Part shown: positions 17,491 to 26,856 of the stretch, piece after piece
Position numbering within the stretch: the first letter of the stretch is position 1
Layout: every line of letters starts with the position of its first letter
Origin: Neobacillus niacini
GTDB lineage: Bacteria; Bacillota; Bacilli; Bacillales; Cytobacillaceae
Assembly (NCBI RefSeq): GCF_000759675.1
Contig: NZ_BAWM01000086.1
Coordinates: 192,828 to 256,827 of the forward strand
Length of the DNA stretch: 64,000 nt
Reading direction: 5' to 3'
Notes under the pieces: model-generated
Databases searched by the model: none
What the model was told of the DNA's origin: nothing
The model's input: only the letters and a program-made list of their open reading frames with translations
Position numbers and translations under genes: made by a program

Positions 17491-17524
17491 ATAATTACGT
17501 AAAATATAAATTTGACGTAATTAT
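17491..17524. promoter_or_regulatory. 34-bp palindrome upstream of the XerS-like recombinase
   Basis: ATAATTACGT (17491-17500) and ACGTAATTAT (17515-17524) are perfect 10-bp inverted repeats around a 14-bp AT-rich spacer, 36 bases before the recombinase start. It may be an operator or a recombinase binding site; streptococcal XerS has its dif site just upstream of xerS. The palindrome is observed and the role is inferred. Confidence 0.5.
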
Positions 17525-17559
17525 GTATAATAGGTAAGATATAGAAGTGAGGTGATTTT

Positions 17560-18645
17560 ATGGTAAATCCATCAAAACAAAATAATTTCTCTAAATTACA
17601 ATTCCTTCTGAGCGAATTACCCTGGTATGTCGATGAATATATCAATCATAAATTAAGAAAGCTTTCGACTGCTTCCTTATTTAATTACTGCCATGATTAC
17701 AAAATCTTTTTTAATTGGATGATCCGTGAGCAATTATTTATTGGAGTTGCAAAAGATATTCCCTTAGATCGTTTAGAGCAAATGACGGTTATTGAGATTG
17801 AAAGTTTTTTAAATTTCCTGCATTACGAATTAAATAATAAAGAATTAACTGTCAATCGGAAATTATCAGCTTTAAAGTCCCTGTTTAATTATTTGCAGAA
17901 CATTGCTGAAACCCCTGATTTAAAGCCTTACATTAATCGGAATGTATTGGCGAAAATTGAATTTAATGAAGTCAAAGAAAACATAGAAACAAAAGCTGCT
18001 AAAATGGAAGGCAAAATTCTTCTTGGCGATGAATACGAAAAGTTCCGTTTATTTGTTGCGAATGATTACGGTGAATTAAACAAAGATAACAAAAAACTTT
18101 ATAACTTTCATCAATTAAATAAAGAGCGTGATACGGCCATCATTTCGTTGATTTTGGGGTCTGGACTACGTCTTTCAGAGATAATTGGCATTGAATTAGA
18201 TGATATTGACTATAAAAAGTACTGTGTAAGAGTCATTCGAAAAGGAAATAAAGAGCAATACGTCTACTTTAGTCAGGTGGCAATGGCTGATCTGCAGGAA
18301 TATCTATCAGTGAGATCTGCTAAATACCAGGTTGAAAAGAATAATAAGGCTTTATTCATCGCAGCACCAATAGGTCCTAAAGGAAAAACTCGAAGACTTA
18401 CTGCAAGATCTGTTGAAAAATTAGTAGAAAAGTATGCTACAGCATTTGGTAAACCATCATTATCTGTACATAAGCTACGTCATTCATTTGCAACAAGATA
18501 CCACGCAGAGATCAATGATGTACCAAAATTACGCAGACAATTAGGTCATTCATCGATTCAAACCACGATGATCTATACCCATATTAAGAATGATGATTTA
18601 AAAATTGCTGTAGATAAAATGGATATGCCAAAAGAGCAATCATAA
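17560..18645 (+). CDS. xerS: Tyrosine recombinase, XerS-like
   Basis: A 361-aa tyrosine recombinase. Residues 10-125 form the SAM-like core-binding domain (PWYVDEYINHKLRKLSTASL). The catalytic domain has Arg in GSGLRLSEIIG, Lys in IRKGNKEQY, HKLRHSFATRYH with His-x-x-Arg, LGHSS with the second His, and the nucleophile Tyr in MIYTHI near residue 340. Length and N-terminus fit the XerS group of Streptococcus and Bacillus better than XerC/XerD (about 300 aa). It has a GAGGTGA site and no neighbouring mobile-element genes, so it is probably a resident chromosome-processing enzyme. Dimer resolution is inferred. Confidence 0.85.
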   Translation: MVNPSKQNNFSKLQFLLSELPWYVDEYINHKLRKLSTASLFNYCHDYKIFFNWMIREQLFIGVAKDIPLDRLEQMTVIEIESFLNFLHYELNNKELTVNRKLSALKSLFNYLQNIAETPDLKPYINRNVLAKIEFNEVKENIETKAAKMEGKILLGDEYEKFRLFVANDYGELNKDNKKLYNFHQLNKERDTAIISLILGSGLRLSEIIGIELDDIDYKKYCVRVIRKGNKEQYVYFSQVAMADLQEYLSVRSAKYQVEKNNKALFIAAPIGPKGKTRRLTARSVEKLVEKYATAFGKPSLSVHKLRHSFATRYHAEINDVPKLRRQLGHSSIQTTMIYTHIKNDDLKIAVDKMDMPKEQS

Positions 18646-18651
18646 CGAAAG

Positions 18652-18681
18652 TCAGCAGTAATAGCTGCTGATTTTTTTGAT
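18652..18681 (+). terminator. Terminator after xerS
   Basis: TCAGCAG and CTGCTGA form a 7-bp stem with a 6-nt loop followed by T7. Confidence 0.85.
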
Positions 18682-18960
18682 TTTATCAGTTTACATAATA
18701 TTATTATGTTGATAATTTCGATGATATCTCAATATCCAAGTATACTTAAGATAATGAGACGAAAAAAGAAATTTTCGTATTAAGCTAATTAGTTTTAATC
18801 AAAAATTCCATAGTCATCTATAATCATTTTTTACAATTATATAAATTCTTATTAAAAAACTTCTTTTACTTTTATTTAGTTCCATTATTATTTATTACTC
18901 TCCTATCAACCCCAACCTAATTTTATCATTTTTTTCTACCTAACTAATTAACAGTTCATT
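18682..18960. other. AT-rich gap without a gene
   Basis: This stretch of about 280 bases is very AT-rich. TTTACATAATATTATTATG near 18690 is partly palindromic. I see no open frame with a ribosome binding site, no RNA gene and no further clear terminator. It separates xerS from the decaying 3' end of the germination operon. Confidence 0.5.
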
Positions 18961-19098
18961 TTAGATCCTCCTCCCTCCTATTTGTGACCAATTTCCATTG
19001 GCTGTAAAGCCAGGAATAAAAAAAATAATACCGGTAGCTATAATGGTTTGATACATTAAAATGGCCATTTGTAGGGATGATATTTTTCCTCTCTCCAT
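18961..19098 (-). pseudogene. Truncated fourth GerB-type permease (remnant)
   Basis: A 45-codon frame starts with MERGKISSLQMAILMYQTII, almost identical to the first 20 residues of the three full-length GerB-type genes upstream, then loses similarity (FFIPGFTANGNW) and stops at TAA. Full-length paralogs have 367 residues. CAGGAG is still present upstream. I read it as the remnant of a fourth B-subunit gene at the 3' end of the operon, deleted after the first membrane helix. Confidence 0.85.
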
Positions 19099-19227
19099 TT
19101 TTTTATTTTTCTCCTGACTTTTCATATTTTGTAAACCCAATTCATGATGGCAATTTTATCTTAACCTATGCCCCCTGCTCGTTTCTGAATTGCCCTCCAA
19201 CTTATTTTGCTGCTTATGTTCAGAAAT

Positions 19228-20331
19228 TTATCCGTTTTGTTCCTTTTTCTTTTTTCCTTTACGGATAACGGCAATCATAAGCAGCGAAAGTGGGATTAGC
19301 GTTTGAAACACTAAAGACAAATATGGGAATCCTTTCAAAGTAGAATATTCAGTACTTTCCATTTGACTTGGGATACCCCAAAAGCTAATTATCATGGTCC
19401 ATAATCCTAATGGAAAAACGACTGGCTTGTAGTCGGAAAGGTTCAGCCATTGGGCAGTACCGAGCACGAGACAATAATAGGTCACTGAGAATTTCACGAA
19501 GTTTCCTAATACCCAAATCGCCATGACCGCTGACTCTAAATTTTCAAGAAAATCAGCAATACTAACATATCGAGAAGCCTTTAGCAAAGGATAACTATAA
19601 CTCGCAAGATTTGCTCCCAATAGAAATAGTACTAAGAGATTAACCATGACTAAAGTAAGCATCACGAAAAATACGGAGAAAATCCCCCACTTTCTTCCCT
19701 TTTCGATATCTGATAAGAAGGGTAGAAGGAATGAAATGAGCAGAAACTCGCCAAACCACGCCTGAGGTGCAAACGCACCCTTAATGGAAGGCATGATCCC
19801 ATTTTCCATAATGGGAAAGATATTCTGCGGATGCAATTCAGGTAGTAATAGGAATATAGCAATCATAAGAGGAAGAAAAAAAACGGGAAAAAAAAGCTGG
19901 CCCAATCTCCCTATTGTTTCTAAACCAGTGTATACAGTAAAAGCACAAATGAGAATCATCGATGCAGTGACAACGCTAATGGGAGTTTTAGGAAGAAAGG
20001 CTCCCACAATAAATTCTGCATAAATTCGAATTCCGTGGCCATTCATCAGGGCAAAAAAGATTACATACATAAATCCTAGAATCTTACCTGAAATCCGCCC
20101 AATGGCCTCTTCACAATATTGAATAATCGTCTGATTTGGGTAGATATTGTGCAACTGAATTGCTGCATACACGGCAAGAAAACCGGTGAAGGAAGCCCAT
20201 ATTGGCGAAAGCCATAAATCATTCTTGGCAAATAGCCCTGTAATCGCAGGTACATTAATAATGGCAGTTCCCACAATCGTAGGATACATCATAATGGCCA
20301 TCTGAAGGGATGAAATTTTACCTTTCTCCAT
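19228..20331 (-). CDS. Spore germinant-receptor B subunit, GerAB family (copy 3)
   Basis: A 367-aa APC-superfamily permease-like protein with about 10 membrane helices, starting MEKGKISSLQMAIMMYPTIV. GerB subunits recognise germinants such as amino acids in the spore inner membrane and work with A and C subunits. GAQ-type family features seen include GTAQWLNLSDYKPV and the Pro-rich loop PSIKGAFAPQAWFGE. AAAGGAG lies 7-8 bases before the ATG. It is the third of three tandem B genes and is clearly homologous to the other two, but the most divergent. Different B copies in one operon could give one receptor several germinants (inference). Confidence 0.92.
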   Translation of the reverse strand: MEKGKISSLQMAIMMYPTIVGTAIINVPAITGLFAKNDLWLSPIWASFTGFLAVYAAIQLHNIYPNQTIIQYCEEAIGRISGKILGFMYVIFFALMNGHGIRIYAEFIVGAFLPKTPISVVTASMILICAFTVYTGLETIGRLGQLFFPVFFLPLMIAIFLLLPELHPQNIFPIMENGIMPSIKGAFAPQAWFGEFLLISFLLPFLSDIEKGRKWGIFSVFFVMLTLVMVNLLVLFLLGANLASYSYPLLKASRYVSIADFLENLESAVMAIWVLGNFVKFSVTYYCLVLGTAQWLNLSDYKPVVFPLGLWTMIISFWGIPSQMESTEYSTLKGFPYLSLVFQTLIPLSLLMIAVIRKGKKKKEQNG

Positions 20332-20354
20332 CGTTTTCTCCTTTCCCGTAAAAG

Positions 20355-21455
20355 TCAGCTCAATTTAGATTTTTTACCCAATCTTTTTCTTACCACAGCA
20401 ATCACCAACAAAAACAGAGGAATGACCGTCTGCATCAAAAATCCATAAATAGGAAATGCGATGATATCGTAACGACTAGTTTCCATTGCGCTCGGAAACG
20501 ACCAAAAGCTAAATTCTACAAAAAGTATACCTAAAGGCCATATCACGGGCCGATAATCAGAGAGATTAAGCCACTGGGCAGTCCCCAATGCAGCCACATA
20601 ATAAAACACCGAAATTTTAACAAACGCTCCTAAAATCCAAAGTGCCATGGTGACGGACTCCAAATTATCAAAAAAGTCTGCAAGACTAATATACCGTACT
20701 GCATTCATCACGGGATAAACCTTTGAGCTTGTCGTTTCTCCGAGCACAAAATAAACAGAAAGATTGACCACAACTAACGTCATCATAACAGCAAAAACAG
20801 ACATCATCCCATATTTCATGCCTTTTTCTTGGTCAGCTAAAAAAGGGAGGAGAAATATCAATAGAAAAAATTCCGTAAACCATGCGCTCGGCACGATCGC
20901 ACCCTTGATTGAAGGCATTATTCCTCCCTCAAACATCGGGAAAATATTTTTGAATTCAAAATCAGGACTCAATAAGGTAATTAGAATGATGAGACCTATT
21001 ATTAAAATAGGGAAAAAGAGTTCTGCAACTCTTCCCAATACTTCTATACCACCGTTTACCACAAAGGCACAGAGGAGTACCATCGATCCCATGACGAGAC
21101 TAATCGGAGTCTTGATAAGAAAAGAGTCAACAATAAATTCACCATAACTTCTGATTAGTTGACCTATGTTTGGAATATAAAAAAACAAGAATAAAAAACC
21201 AAGCATTTTTCCGCCGACCTTGCCCATAATCTGTTCACTGAATTGGATCACTGTTTGGTTCGGAAAAAGTTTGTGGAGCTGATGTACAATGTACACCGTT
21301 ACAAACCCGATGAAAGATGCCAAAACGGGTGACAGCCATAAATCATTTTTGGCATATTTCGCAGTAATGGCTGGAACCCCGAGAATAGCAGTAGCCACAA
21401 TCGTAGGATAGATCATGATAGCCATTTGAAGCGATGAAATTTTGCCTTTCTCCAT
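20355..21455 (-). CDS. Spore germinant-receptor B subunit, GerAB family (copy 2)
   Basis: A 366-aa GerAB-family membrane protein, closely similar to copy 1 (shared DFEFKNIFPMFEGGIMPSIK and GTAQWLNLSDYRPVIWP). About ten membrane helices and a basic C-terminus (RKRLGKKSK). Two ATGs are adjacent; I used the second, giving MEKGKISSLQ as in the paralogs, 7 bases after AAAGGAG. It lies 24 bases upstream of copy 3 and probably is cotranscribed. Like other B subunits it should sit in the spore inner membrane and help bind germinant. Confidence 0.92.
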   Translation of the reverse strand: MEKGKISSLQMAIMIYPTIVATAILGVPAITAKYAKNDLWLSPVLASFIGFVTVYIVHQLHKLFPNQTVIQFSEQIMGKVGGKMLGFLFLFFYIPNIGQLIRSYGEFIVDSFLIKTPISLVMGSMVLLCAFVVNGGIEVLGRVAELFFPILIIGLIILITLLSPDFEFKNIFPMFEGGIMPSIKGAIVPSAWFTEFFLLIFLLPFLADQEKGMKYGMMSVFAVMMTLVVVNLSVYFVLGETTSSKVYPVMNAVRYISLADFFDNLESVTMALWILGAFVKISVFYYVAALGTAQWLNLSDYRPVIWPLGILFVEFSFWSFPSAMETSRYDIIAFPIYGFLMQTVIPLFLLVIAVVRKRLGKKSKLS

Positions 21456-21632
21456 CATCTTTCTCCTTTCTAAAATCTTTAAAAAAACAAAATCACACCT
21501 AAATCATGAGCTGATCACTTTTCCATGAACTAACCCCCGGCTAAAAATGAATTCTTATCCATTTAACAGTACATGCTATTCGAGAGATCGAACAATGCAG
21601 CACCCTCTGGTATCAAGGATGAAAAAATAAAG

Positions 21633-22733
21633 TCAGCTTGTTTTAGATTTTTTAACCAGTCTTTTACTTACAACCGAAATTACCAACAATAACATGGGAA
21701 TGAGTGTCTGCATCATTAATCCTTGAAAAGGGAAGTTGACAAGATCATAACGCCCAAGCTCCATCCCGCTGGGAAACGACCAAAAGCTGAATTCTACCAA
21801 AAGAATCCCTATCGGCCATATAACAGGACGGTAGTCTGAAAGATTAAGCCATTGAGCAGTACCTAAAGCAGCGGCATAATAAAACACAGAGATTTTGATA
21901 AACGCACCTAATATCCAGACAGCCATGGTAATCGACTCTAAATTTTCAAAAAAATTGCCGACACTTATAGACCGAGATACATTCATCAAAGGATAAACCT
22001 TAGAGATTGTCGATTCCCCAAGCACCAAAAAAACGATAAGATTCACTACAACTAACGTCATCATCACAGCAAAAACAGTCATCATCCCATATTTCAAGCC
22101 TTTTTTTCCATCCGTTAAAAAAGGAAGGAGAAAAATCATAAGAAAAAATTCCGTGAAGTATCCACTCGGCGCAATTGCCCCTTTAATTGATGGCATTATT
22201 CCATCCTCAAACATGGGAAATAAATTTTTGAATTCAAAATCAGGACTCAATAAGAAGATTAAAATGATGAGTGGTATGGTAAAAGCAGGTAAAAACAATT
22301 GAGCAACTCTAGCCAATACTTCTAACCCTCCGAGCACGGCAAAAGCACAGAGTAAGACCATCGATGCCATGACAACACTTATTGGAGTCTTGACAAGAAA
22401 AGAGTCGACAATAAATTCACCATAACCTCTAATGATTCCTCCTGTGACTGGGATATAAAATGCTAAGTATAAGAAACCAAGAATTTTTCCAACTAACCGG
22501 CCCATGATTTGTTCACTAAATTGGATCACTGTTTGGTTAGGAAAATGTTTGTGCAGTTTATACGCTATATACACCGTCAATATCCCGATGAAGGACGCCA
22601 AAATGGGTGACAGCCATAAATCATTTTTGGCATACATTGCTGTAATGCTTGGAACTCCAAGAATAGCGGTAGCCACAATCGTAGGATACATCATGATGGC
22701 CATCTGTAGAGATGAAATTTTGCCTTTCTCCAT
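21633..22733 (-). CDS. Spore germinant-receptor B subunit, GerAB family (copy 1)
   Basis: A 366-aa GerAB-family protein with about ten membrane helices. The ATG at 22733 gives the shared start MEKGKISSLQMAIMMYPTIV and lies 7 bases after AAGGAG; longer starts at 22736 or 22772 are less likely. It is the B gene nearest to the A and C genes, and very similar to copy 2 over its whole length. The 178-base gap to copy 2 has no gene. Members of this family resemble amino acid transporters but act as receptors. Confidence 0.92.
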   Translation of the reverse strand: MEKGKISSLQMAIMMYPTIVATAILGVPSITAMYAKNDLWLSPILASFIGILTVYIAYKLHKHFPNQTVIQFSEQIMGRLVGKILGFLYLAFYIPVTGGIIRGYGEFIVDSFLVKTPISVVMASMVLLCAFAVLGGLEVLARVAQLFLPAFTIPLIILIFLLSPDFEFKNLFPMFEDGIMPSIKGAIAPSGYFTEFFLMIFLLPFLTDGKKGLKYGMMTVFAVMMTLVVVNLIVFLVLGESTISKVYPLMNVSRSISVGNFFENLESITMAVWILGAFIKISVFYYAAALGTAQWLNLSDYRPVIWPIGILLVEFSFWSFPSGMELGRYDLVNFPFQGLMMQTLIPMLLLVISVVSKRLVKKSKTS

Positions 22734-22871
22734 CATCTTTCTCCTTTCCACGAATATTACAAAAAAATGCACGAGGCACCGCCTATCAATTTATGACTCA
22801 AAAGGGCTTGGTCCTGGAGATAGACAACGGTACTAGTCGAATCCTTTTACATTTGCGGTGTTGTTCAAAAA

Positions 22872-23096
22872 TTACTGTTCCATAAACTTTCCAAATGGCT
22901 TAAAAAGAGCTTCAATCCATGTTGTGGGCCCTGCCATATTGGGGAGATCAAACATTGACAGCACCCAACCAATAAGGAGCAGCATGAAAAACGCCAATTT
23001 GTCTTTCTTAGAATTTTGTTTTATTTTCGGCCATTGAAAAATTATAATCAGAGCGACGATAACTGTTGTAGCAAAAAAGGCCCCCCATCTCATCAT
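22872..23096 (-). CDS. Small membrane protein of the ger operon
   Basis: A 74-aa protein with two membrane helices (FFATTVIVALIIIFQW, then LAFFMLLLIGWVLSMFDL) and a short amphipathic tail. Its ATG overlaps the stop codon of the GerC gene by 4 bases (ATGA), so the two are translationally coupled. Small two-helix proteins, sometimes called GerD-like or D subunits, occur in ger operons of many spore formers and modulate germination. I infer the same here; it is unrelated to the lipoprotein GerD. Confidence 0.8.
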   Translation of the reverse strand: MMRWGAFFATTVIVALIIIFQWPKIKQNSKKDKLAFFMLLLIGWVLSMFDLPNMAGPTTWIEALFKPFGKFMEQ

Positions 23097-24292
23097 TTTT
23101 TCACCTCTTGTTCGGGCATTCCCCCAGGTTTATTGATATATCCCTGCCTCCGAACATGGGCTTGAACGTCAATAATCACTTTTACATCTGGAAATTTAGT
23201 TTCCCATTGATTTTCTATTTGTTTCCATTGTTTTGGATATTTCCGGTGAAATTCATCGGAAAATCCAACAATATCTGTTTTTAGTTCATGCTGAGTTTTC
23301 TTCAGAGCATATTCGATACGCTCTTTAATTCCCATTTGATATGCTTTTTCTAAAAGTTTAATGGCTTTTGGATCAGAAAAATTCAAATTTGTTCCGTTTT
23401 GCACGATTGCTCCCTCAGTATTTATCTTAACGAACATTTTCCATTCGTCACCTTTAATTCGTGGAATAAGTTTTACACGAGCCGAAACCGGATTTAAAGA
23501 TACCTCCCCTTTTTGACTTTTAGGTTTAACATTTACTGTGTATCCTTTTACTTCTTTTCTCAGCCATAACACCCCTCTCGTATCACTTTCATTCAATGTT
23601 CCAATCATTTTATCTTTCTTGAATACGGCTGTTGCGAAAAGATCAGGATAATTATATGACTTAGCAAGGGTTTGCTTTTCTTTTCTAATTTTAAGGTATG
23701 GCAATGCTGCAACATGTGCATTACCTGTTAACATTTCGTCTAAATCTTGCATGGTTACTTGTATTCCCAGTTTTCTTTTAGATTGTTCCCGTATGGTTTC
23801 TCCTGAATACCGTTCTAGATAGCTGCTTAATTCAAGGAAACGCTTCGCATCTCCTTCACTCACATAGATAAATGCCCTTTCTCTTGGTTCTGGATGGCGA
23901 AGCAGGAAATCCATGTGCTCTTGTATTCCCTCCCTTGCTGCTTTTTCTCCAAAAATAAACACCTTGCATTGACCCCAAAAGACTTCACGAGGAAGTTGGG
24001 CTTGAAGTTTTGAAAGTGCATCGGCAATATTGTCTCCTTTATGAGAGGCTGCGAGTGTAATTTGTCCGCCGCCACCGCCACCACCGCCACCGCCACCGCC
24101 CCCCTGACCACCGCCCATGCTTAACGATTTAGGGATAAATAATTGAAGAGAGAGTTCGATTTGATTGTTCTCCTTTTTATCGATCGCTGCTGCTGTAACA
24201 ATCGCCAAGTCATTCACTTCTGTTCGATCCCAGCACCCAGTTACAAAAAGGATTGAACCACAAAAGTAAAGCAAAAGCAGAGCGTTTCTCAT
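23093..24292 (-). CDS. Germinant-receptor C subunit, Ger(x)C lipoprotein
   Basis: A 399-aa lipoprotein. A signal sequence ends in a lipobox around FVTGCWDR, where the Cys is lipidated and Trp-Asp-Arg is the usual Ger(x)C start. It then has the family's N-terminal domain (IVTAAAIDK) and C-terminal domain ending near WKQIENQWETKFPDV. A run of Gly encoded by GGC/GGT codons interrupts the N-terminal domain near residue 65-80. The ATG at 24292 follows GGAAGGGG; an ATG 10 codons earlier would bury the signal peptide. It is 49 bases after gerA and overlaps the small membrane protein. Confidence 0.93.
   Translation of the reverse strand: MRNALLLLYFCGSILFVTGCWDRTEVNDLAIVTAAAIDKKENNQIELSLQLFIPKSLSMGGGQGGGGGGGGGGGGGQITLAASHKGDNIADALSKLQAQLPREVFWGQCKVFIFGEKAAREGIQEHMDFLLRHPEPRERAFIYVSEGDAKRFLELSSYLERYSGETIREQSKRKLGIQVTMQDLDEMLTGNAHVAALPYLKIRKEKQTLAKSYNYPDLFATAVFKKDKMIGTLNESDTRGVLWLRKEVKGYTVNVKPKSQKGEVSLNPVSARVKLIPRIKGDEWKMFVKINTEGAIVQNGTNLNFSDPKAIKLLEKAYQMGIKERIEYALKKTQHELKTDIVGFSDEFHRKYPKQWKQIENQWETKFPDVKVIIDVQAHVRRQGYINKPGGMPEQEVKK
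24066..24117 (-). repeat. In-frame glycine-codon microsatellite in gerC
   Basis: Read on the minus strand, this is a run of GGC, GGT and GGG codons broken by a single Gln codon, giving GGGQ followed by about 13 Gly. Its length can change by slippage in steps of three without breaking the frame. Confidence 0.9.
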
Positions 24293-24341
24293 TAAAAGTT
24301 GCCCCTTCCCATTCGCTGACATACAAGGTCAACTGCCTCCA

Positions 24342-25937
24342 TTATTCACTCTGATCTCCACCTTGTTTCGGACTTGGTGCAAGGCCCGGAGATTGTCGGT
24401 GAGTATTAGATTCTCCAGTGAAGTGAGGTCGTGTATCCATCATCCACAAAGGAGACTTCCACAATACATCCTTTAGTTCACGAAATTTTAGCGGTGCCAG
24501 CGGCGATAAGTAAGGCTCACCGAATGAACGCATGCTGCATAAGTGAATGGCTATAGCGATGATTGACATCATAATGCCAAGCAATCCTAATGTGCCTGCA
24601 AATAACATAATGGGAAAACGCAGCATTCGGATTGCCATCCCCGCAGCATATCTAGGAATCATAAATGAAGCGATTCCTGTAATTGCCACTACAATGACCA
24701 TTGGAGCTGAAACTAGCCCAGCCTGAACGGCTGCCTGCCCAATCACGAGCGCACCAACAATACTGACCGCAGACCCAATCTGCTTCGGTAAGCGAACACC
24801 TGCTTCCCGAAGTGCTTCAAAGGATATTTCCATTATTAGCGCTTCAACAATGGCGGGAAAAGGAACAGCTTCTCTAGAAGCCGCCATGCTCAGCAGGAGT
24901 GCGGCAGGAACCATTTCTTGATGGAACGTTAAAATAGCAATATATAAAGAGGGCAGCAAAAGAGATATTCCAAGAAAAAAATAGCGCAGCCAACGAATTA
25001 ATGTGCCCATCAAAGGTCTTTGATAATAATCCTCATGGGACTGGATTAAAGAAAAGAATGAAATGGGAGCAACTAAACTAAAGGGTGTCCCATCCACTAG
25101 TATTACTGCACGTCCTTCTAGCAAATTAGCACAAGCAATATCCGGACGCTCTGTTGATAGGATTTGCGGAAACGGCGAGTAGGAATTGTCCTCAATCATT
25201 TCTTCAATATACTCACTTTCCAAAATCCCATCAATCTTAATCCGTTTCAGCCGATTCGATATCTCTTCGATCAATCCTTTATCCGCAAGTCCCTCAATAT
25301 AAGCAAGTACTACAGCTGTTTCCGTGTATTCACCTATCCTCATCGGCTGCATTTTAAGAGCAGGACTTTTGATAATGCGTCGTATTAGCGATGTATTAAT
25401 ACCTAGTGATTCATTAAATCCCTCCCGAGAACCCCTAATTCCTCCTTCTGCAGCAGGTTCTTCAATTCCGCGCTTTTCCCATTTACACAACCCTAAGGAA
25501 AACGCATCATTCTCCCCTTCACACAAAAGAATTGGGTAACCAGTAGCTATTGATTGTATGCACTCCGTAAATGTATTGATTCTTTTTACCATTGAAACTG
25601 GCATTTGATTCTCAAGTAATTTATGGAAAGATTGTTCCTCATTAGCTGTTTCCTTCATGAATGGATAAAGCACAAAGTCTTCTATCCCATTAGTGTTTGA
25701 AAGACCAACAATATAAATAACCAAGGCTCTTGTTTTTCCATATAGCAAAAACGAGCGGAACATAACATCAAAACAATTTACATAAATCGATCGAAATGTT
25801 TCCACATTTTGGTCAAAATCATGATAAAGAAAATCCTGTGGTTTTAAATCCTGTTGATTGTTTTGTTTTGTTTGAGTGCCTATGTTTTTTGTTTTACTTA
25901 ACAATTTACTGACATTACGAATCAAGCTAATCCCCAC
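24342..25937 (-). CDS. Germinant-receptor A subunit, GerA family
   Basis: A 531-aa GerA protein. A long cytoplasmic N-terminal domain (residues 1-290, with LVDGTPFSLVAPISFF near the end) is followed by about five membrane helices (GISLLLPSLYIAILTFH and later GLLGIMMSIIAIAIHLC) and the family motif FGEPYLSPLAP near residue 480. The tail is Pro/Gly-rich. The GTG at 25937 has only a weak upstream site, so the true start may differ by a few codons. It is the promoter-proximal gene of the minus-strand operon A-C-small-B-B-B. Such operons are transcribed in the forespore by sigma-G; I could not identify the promoter with confidence. Confidence 0.93.
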   Translation of the reverse strand: MGISLIRNVSKLLSKTKNIGTQTKQNNQQDLKPQDFLYHDFDQNVETFRSIYVNCFDVMFRSFLLYGKTRALVIYIVGLSNTNGIEDFVLYPFMKETANEEQSFHKLLENQMPVSMVKRINTFTECIQSIATGYPILLCEGENDAFSLGLCKWEKRGIEEPAAEGGIRGSREGFNESLGINTSLIRRIIKSPALKMQPMRIGEYTETAVVLAYIEGLADKGLIEEISNRLKRIKIDGILESEYIEEMIEDNSYSPFPQILSTERPDIACANLLEGRAVILVDGTPFSLVAPISFFSLIQSHEDYYQRPLMGTLIRWLRYFFLGISLLLPSLYIAILTFHQEMVPAALLLSMAASREAVPFPAIVEALIMEISFEALREAGVRLPKQIGSAVSIVGALVIGQAAVQAGLVSAPMVIVVAITGIASFMIPRYAAGMAIRMLRFPIMLFAGTLGLLGIMMSIIAIAIHLCSMRSFGEPYLSPLAPLKFRELKDVLWKSPLWMMDTRPHFTGESNTHRQSPGLAPSPKQGGDQSE

Positions 25938-26031
25938 TTTTTACAATGACCTAACTCCTACTTACTATGTTTCTTCGTTTAGGATAATTTATACAGATGG
26001 ACCTAAAATTTCTTAAGTGGTAGTTTGTTTG

Positions 26032-26784
26032 CTAAAAAGGAACATTTACCCTCTTAATATTCCAAAAAAGAGTATCCATACCTTTTGCATAGTGTGAAAT
26101 GGGTTTTACATCAGAAAGATCCCATTCAAAGGTTGAAAACATTGTATTACGGCTTATATTTGCTTCGGCTATTTGTAACGGCCATGGACGATGGTGGATT
26201 TCACCGCAATAGATGTCGATACCGTTTTTTGTACTATAAAGGCAGTATCGCTCTGTTAGCCAATGTTCAAGAGTGCCTTCTTGAGGAAAAAAAACTTCGG
26301 AGATGGGTTTAAATTTACCATTAAAGCTAATCGGGCTATTGGTTTTTCCATTACGAATGCTTGAACAATGAAAGGTCTGTTCTTCTTTTTGGATAGATAC
26401 TTTTGCGGGATGATACGGGAGTCGATACCAGCGCTTTGCAATGGTAAGAGAAGCCCAATCGGGAACATCAAGAGAAAGAAAATATACACCAGGTTTTCCG
26501 TTGAGAAGCACATAGGTCCTAACATTAATTTCTTTAAATTTAGGTGTTAATGATTTCAATGAAAACCCCCGAGGATAGATACCTCCCATACAAAAGACGA
26601 TAATTCCAATCCAAGCATACTGATTAAAAATATCTATTTGTAAAGGTGAAGGGATAAATGGCTGTAATTGTTTTGGAGAAATAGGCCAATGCAAAAACAA
26701 TAAATTATTCCAGGTCTGCCGTATGATCCAATTTTTCGAAGGTAATGGATATGGACGATGAGCAACCTCTTTCATTAAATTCAC
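26032..26784 (-). CDS. DUF2071 (YqjF-type) protein
   Basis: A 250-aa soluble protein of the DUF2071/YqjF family. Typical is the N-terminal IRQTWNNLLFLHWPISPKQL, followed by the loop FIPSPLQIDIFNQYAWIG and the C-terminal HHRPWPLQIAEA. The fold is acetoacetate-decarboxylase-like, but no decarboxylase Lys is evident and no activity is established for the family. It starts at GTG 26784 or ATG 26775; GGAAGG lies about 10 bases upstream of the GTG. It stands alone, divergent from the FMN protein pair. Confidence 0.8.
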   Translation of the reverse strand: MNLMKEVAHRPYPLPSKNWIIRQTWNNLLFLHWPISPKQLQPFIPSPLQIDIFNQYAWIGIIVFCMGGIYPRGFSLKSLTPKFKEINVRTYVLLNGKPGVYFLSLDVPDWASLTIAKRWYRLPYHPAKVSIQKEEQTFHCSSIRNGKTNSPISFNGKFKPISEVFFPQEGTLEHWLTERYCLYSTKNGIDIYCGEIHHRPWPLQIAEANISRNTMFSTFEWDLSDVKPISHYAKGMDTLFWNIKRVNVPF

Positions 26785-26856
26785 GAGGAACTACCTTCCT
26801 TCATTTTATATTTCTATGAAAATTGACATTTTCATCTCCCCTATTTTTACCTGTTT

